DNA from: Gemmatimonadales bacterium
GTDB lineage: Bacteria; Gemmatimonadota; Gemmatimonadetes; Palauibacterales; Palauibacteraceae
Length of the DNA stretch: 9,230 nucleotides
Assembly: GCA_030636765.1 (NCBI GenBank)
Contig: DAOVWI010000078.1
Coordinates: 1-9,230 of the forward strand
Reading direction: 5' to 3'
Part shown: positions 6,992 to 9,230 of the stretch, in pieces
Layout of the letters: each line of letters starts with the position of its first letter
Position numbering within the stretch: position 1 is the stretch's first letter
The notes under the pieces: generated by a model
Told to the model about the DNA's origin: nothing
What the model saw: the letters and a program-made list of their open reading frames with translations, nothing else
Databases searched by the model: none
Program-made: the position numbers and the translations under genes

Positions 6992-7178
6992 TCGTGCGCG
7001 CCATCGGCAGCCGGCCGCCCCGCGCTTCGGCTGAAACCGTAGGCCGCCCCGCTCCGTAGGCGTTCTCGAGGCACCGTGTTCCGTGCGCGGGGCGCTGTGG
7101 GCTGTCCGGCCGCTGCATCCGGGCGGGCTCGGCCCGAAGAGACGGTGCACCATCCGGCGTGTCATAAGGGAGGCAACC
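6992..7178. other. Non-coding spacer with short GC-rich repeats
   Basis: This 187-nt gap lies between two plus-strand genes. GGCCGCCCCGC occurs twice (7013-7023 and 7042-7052, 29 nt apart) and CCGTAGGC twice (7037-7044 and 7054-7061). CAGCCG (7008-7013) can pair with CGGCTG (7028-7033), but no T-tract follows, so it is at best a poor terminator. GCACCGT (7071-7077) is complementary to ACGGTGC (7142-7148) and could close a 64-nt loop in a leader of the peptidase gene. No recognisable promoter hexamers or RNA family were seen. Part of it is an open extension of the peptidase frame (from 7083) but lacks start signals. Confidence 0.5.
7166..7173 (+). promoter_or_regulatory. Shine-Dalgarno site deciding the M48 peptidase start
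   Basis: AAGGGAGG lies 5 nt upstream of the ATG at 7179. It is the best ribosome-binding site on the plus strand of the window and selects this ATG over the in-frame ATG at 7083. Confidence 0.85.
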
Positions 7179-8162
7179 ATGGAGAGTGACAATAACCAGC
7201 GACGAATCCTGACGAACATCAGTCCGATCGCCTGGGAGCACCCGGCGGATCGGGCGGCCCTGAACGCGCTGCGCAAGATCCCGGGCTTCGACATGGTGCT
7301 CCGCAAGGTGTTCGGGATGTTCGGCGAGCGCGCGCTTCTGCTGGCCTTCAAGGCAAACGCCGTCAGGGTCACGGAGAACCAGTACCCGGACGTTCACGCC
7401 AGGCTCGTACGTGTGTGCGAGGTGTTGGACGTGGACGAGATCCCGGAGCTGTTCGTTTCTCAGAAACCGGTAGTGAACGCGGGCGCGATCGGGATGGGCA
7501 AGCCGTTCATCGTCCTCAACTCCTCCCTGCTGGAGCTTCTGGGCGACGATGAGGTCGAGGCGGTGATCGGCCACGAGGTCGGACACATACTGAGCGGCCA
7601 TGTTCTGTACCGGACGCTCCTCATCATCCTGCTCAGCCTGACCGTCTTCCGCTATCCGCTCGCCGGCCTGGCCGTGAGGCCGGTGCTGTTCGCGCTGCTC
7701 GAGTGGTACCGCAAGTCCGAGCTCTCCTCGGACCGGGTAGGCCTGCTTGCCGTGCAGAGCCCCGACGCCTCGATGCGCGCGCTCATGCACATGGCGGGAG
7801 GCATGCGAGGGGAGACGCTGAATCTCGAGGAGTTCGTGGCACAGGCCGAGGAGTATCGGGAAGGCGGGGAGCTCCTGGACTCCGTGTACAAGGTCCTGAA
7901 CGTGCTCGGGCTCACGCACCCCTTCGCCGTCGTGCGCGTGGCAGAGCTCAAGGACTGGATAGACGGCGGAGCCTACGAGCAAATCCTCGCGGGCGAGTAC
8001 GCGGAGCGGGGCGAGGAGGAGGACCGGTCGTACGGCGAAGACCTGGCGGAGGCTCTCGCTGGCTACAAGGATTCCGCGCAGAAGATCCTGGACGAGGTGG
8101 ACGCGGCGGTGGATCGCATGCGAAGCCGGGTCGCGGAGGCGTGGCAGAGCTCCCGCAAGTAG
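7179..8162 (+). CDS. M48-family zinc metallopeptidase
   Basis: Predicted membrane-associated metalloprotease, 327 aa. The zinc and catalytic motif is HEVGH at 132-136 (H132, E133, H136), followed by LSGH. The third zinc ligand is E181 in KSELSSDR, the usual M48 E-x-x-x-D arrangement. A hydrophobic segment at about 147-175 sits between them and probably anchors the protein. Other parts match a widespread M48 group: a soluble N-terminus with IPGFDMVLRKV, the run from VRVTENQ to IPELFV, then PFIVLNSSLLELLGDDEVE, and THPFAVVRVAEL near 247-258. There is no signal peptide and no N-terminal transmembrane pair as in HtpX. The last 50 or so residues are charged, helical and possibly coiled-coil. HtpX-like quality control is a guess from the superfamily; substrates are unknown. 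A strong AAGGGAGG supports the start. The gene lies 37 nt before purD on the same strand, with no obvious functional link to it. Confidence 0.92.
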   Translation: MESDNNQRRILTNISPIAWEHPADRAALNALRKIPGFDMVLRKVFGMFGERALLLAFKANAVRVTENQYPDVHARLVRVCEVLDVDEIPELFVSQKPVVNAGAIGMGKPFIVLNSSLLELLGDDEVEAVIGHEVGHILSGHVLYRTLLIILLSLTVFRYPLAGLAVRPVLFALLEWYRKSELSSDRVGLLAVQSPDASMRALMHMAGGMRGETLNLEEFVAQAEEYREGGELLDSVYKVLNVLGLTHPFAVVRVAELKDWIDGGAYEQILAGEYAERGEEEDRSYGEDLAEALAGYKDSAQKILDEVDAAVDRMRSRVAEAWQSSRK

Positions 8163-8165
8163 GCG

Positions 8166-8185
8166 CGTGCCGGCCCGCCGGCACG
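8166..8185 (+). terminator. Intergenic hairpin, weak terminator or mRNA structure
   Basis: CGTGCCGG (8166-8173) and CCGGCACG (8178-8185) form a perfect 8-bp stem with a CCCG loop, right after the peptidase stop. Only two T residues follow, so it is a poor intrinsic terminator. It ends 4 nt before the purD Shine-Dalgarno, so it may instead shield the peptidase mRNA end or modulate purD translation. The structure is seen directly; the role is inferred. Confidence 0.5.
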
Positions 8186-8189
8186 TTCC

Positions 8190-8193
8190 GGAG
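8190..8193 (+). promoter_or_regulatory. Shine-Dalgarno site for purD
   Basis: GGAG lies 6 nt upstream of the GTG at 8200, an ideal spacing, and supports that GTG as the purD start. Confidence 0.6.
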
Positions 8194-8199
8194 CGGCCC

Positions 8200-9230
8200 G
8201 TGAAGCTGCTGGTCATCGGTGGGGGCGGGCGGGAGCACGCCATCGTCGACAAGCTGCGGAGGGACGCGCCCGGCGCCCAGATCTTCGCGGCGCCCGGGAA
8301 CCCCGGGATCAAGGCCGCGGCGCGGTGCGTCCCGATCGGCGCGGAGGACGTGGAATCCATCGCCCGCTTCGCGGAGGACGAGGCCATCGACCTGACGGTC
8401 GTGGGTCCCGAGACACCGCTCGCAGCAGGCGTGGTGGATCTCTTCGCGCTTCGCGGACTCGCGATCTTCGGCCCGGCGAGCACCGCGGCTCGCCTCGAAT
8501 CCTCCAAGGCGTTCGCGAAGGCGCTCATGCGCGATATCGGCGTGCCCACAGCCGCCTTCGAAACGTTTACCGACGCGGAAGCAGCCCAGTCGTATCTGGC
8601 CGGCATGGAGCCACCGTTCGTCGTCAAGGCGTCCGGGCTGGCGGCCGGCAAGGGCGTCCTCATCTGCCCTTCCCGAGAAGAGGCTCGGCGGGCCGTCGAA
8701 GAGCTGCTCGTGGCGGGCCGCTTCGGGGAGGCGGGCCGCCGGATCGTGATCGAGGCTTTTCTCGAGGGGCCGGAGATCTCGGTGTTCTTCATCACCGACG
8801 GTGAGCGGGCCGTCCCGCTGGTGTCGGCGCGGGACTACAAGCGCCTGGAGGAGGGCGATCGTGGGCCCAACACGGGCGGGATGGGCGCGTTCGCGCCGGT
8901 GCCGGAGATCGGACCCGACTTCGTAGAGACGGTCCGGACCGGGATTGCGGAGCCGGTCGTCGCCGAGCTCGCCGCCCGGGGAAGCCCTTACAGCGGCTTC
9001 CTCTACGTGGGACTCGTGCTCACGAAAGACGGCCCGCAGGTGCTGGAGTTCAACTGCAGGCTCGGCGATCCCGAGGCGCAGGCGGTGCTTCCGATCATGG
9101 GAGCCTCCCTCGTCGAGCCGATGCTGGCGGTGGCGGTCGGAGAACGAGTGACGAACTGGCAACCCGAGGCGTCGAAGGGAGCGGCCCTCGTTACCGTCCT
9201 GGCAAGCGACGGCTATCCGGGTTCCTACCC
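8200..9230 (+). CDS. purD: Phosphoribosylamine--glycine ligase (GAR synthetase), 3' end cut off
   Basis: ATP-grasp ligase that joins glycine to 5-phosphoribosylamine in the second step of purine synthesis, in the cytoplasm. The first 343 residues are present; the family is about 425 aa, so roughly 80 C-terminal residues are missing. The GTG start gives MKLLVIGGGGREHAI, the hallmark PurD N-terminus, with the glycine loop at 7-10. The PreATP-grasp domain runs to about 100 and includes VVGPETPLAAG. The ATP-grasp core contains VVKASGLAAGKGV, SARDYKRLEEGDRGPNTGG and MGAFAPVP. The metal-binding strand is LEFNCRLGDPEAQ with E283 and N285. The cysteine in FNCR, where many homologues have Val, is an ordinary substitution. 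No purine-synthesis neighbour is visible on the left; purH or others could follow beyond the window. It may be co-transcribed with the peptidase, although a hairpin lies between them. Confidence 0.97.
   Translation, partial: MKLLVIGGGGREHAIVDKLRRDAPGAQIFAAPGNPGIKAAARCVPIGAEDVESIARFAEDEAIDLTVVGPETPLAAGVVDLFALRGLAIFGPASTAARLESSKAFAKALMRDIGVPTAAFETFTDAEAAQSYLAGMEPPFVVKASGLAAGKGVLICPSREEARRAVEELLVAGRFGEAGRRIVIEAFLEGPEISVFFITDGERAVPLVSARDYKRLEEGDRGPNTGGMGAFAPVPEIGPDFVETVRTGIAEPVVAELAARGSPYSGFLYVGLVLTKDGPQVLEFNCRLGDPEAQAVLPIMGASLVEPMLAVAVGERVTNWQPEASKGAALVTVLASDGYPGSY

Noticed and set aside
7083..7178. N-terminal extension of the M48 peptidase
   Set aside because: The extension is Arg/Pro/Gly-rich with no ribosome-binding site, whereas the ATG at 7179 has a strong AAGGGAGG 5 nt upstream.
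5678..9162. Long minus-strand open frames opposite the plus-strand genes (5678-7372, 6837-8795, 7948-9162)
   Set aside because: They are antisense shadows of the trans-sulfuration enzyme, peptidase and purD, all of which carry intact catalytic motifs. Stop-poor antisense frames are expected at this GC content.

Overview
The window is GC-rich, densely coded chromosomal DNA carrying ordinary housekeeping genes. I see no mobile element, CRISPR array, prophage, rRNA or tRNA gene. Several features would suit a Gemmatimonadota-like or similar deep-branching high-GC bacterium: the base composition, frequent GTG starts, an exported protein ending its signal peptide in Ser-Ala-Gln, and a phosphoglucosamine mutase with the archaeal-type sugar-binding motif. 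That assignment is inference; no taxonomic marker was compared.

The left 5.6 kb is a tight minus-strand gene string read from about 5599 down to 1: glmM (phosphoglucosamine mutase), glmS (glucosamine-6-phosphate synthase), a DUF1232/YkvA-type protein, an unrecognised exported protein, and cysS (cysteinyl-tRNA synthetase, cut by the window edge). Gaps are 17 nt, 21 nt, a 4-nt GTGA overlap and 2 nt, so one operon is likely. glmS and glmM supply two consecutive steps towards UDP-GlcNAc for peptidoglycan and LPS. The next two genes are of unknown role. cysS appears to be translated by reinitiation from the exported-protein gene.

A 228-nt divergent spacer (5600-5827) separates this string from plus-strand genes. 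It must hold the start signals for both directions, and only weak promoter candidates are visible.

The right part is read on the plus strand: a PLP-dependent trans-sulfuration enzyme (cystathionine gamma-lyase/gamma-synthase family, 5828-6991), a 187-nt spacer with short GC-rich repeats, an M48-family zinc metallopeptidase (7179-8162), a 37-nt spacer containing a perfect 8-bp hairpin, and purD (glycinamide ribonucleotide synthetase, cut by the window end).

I did not find a convincing novel multi-gene system. The items most worth a second look are the unknown exported protein coupled to cysS, the archaeal-like GlmM, and the regulatory content of the spacers.
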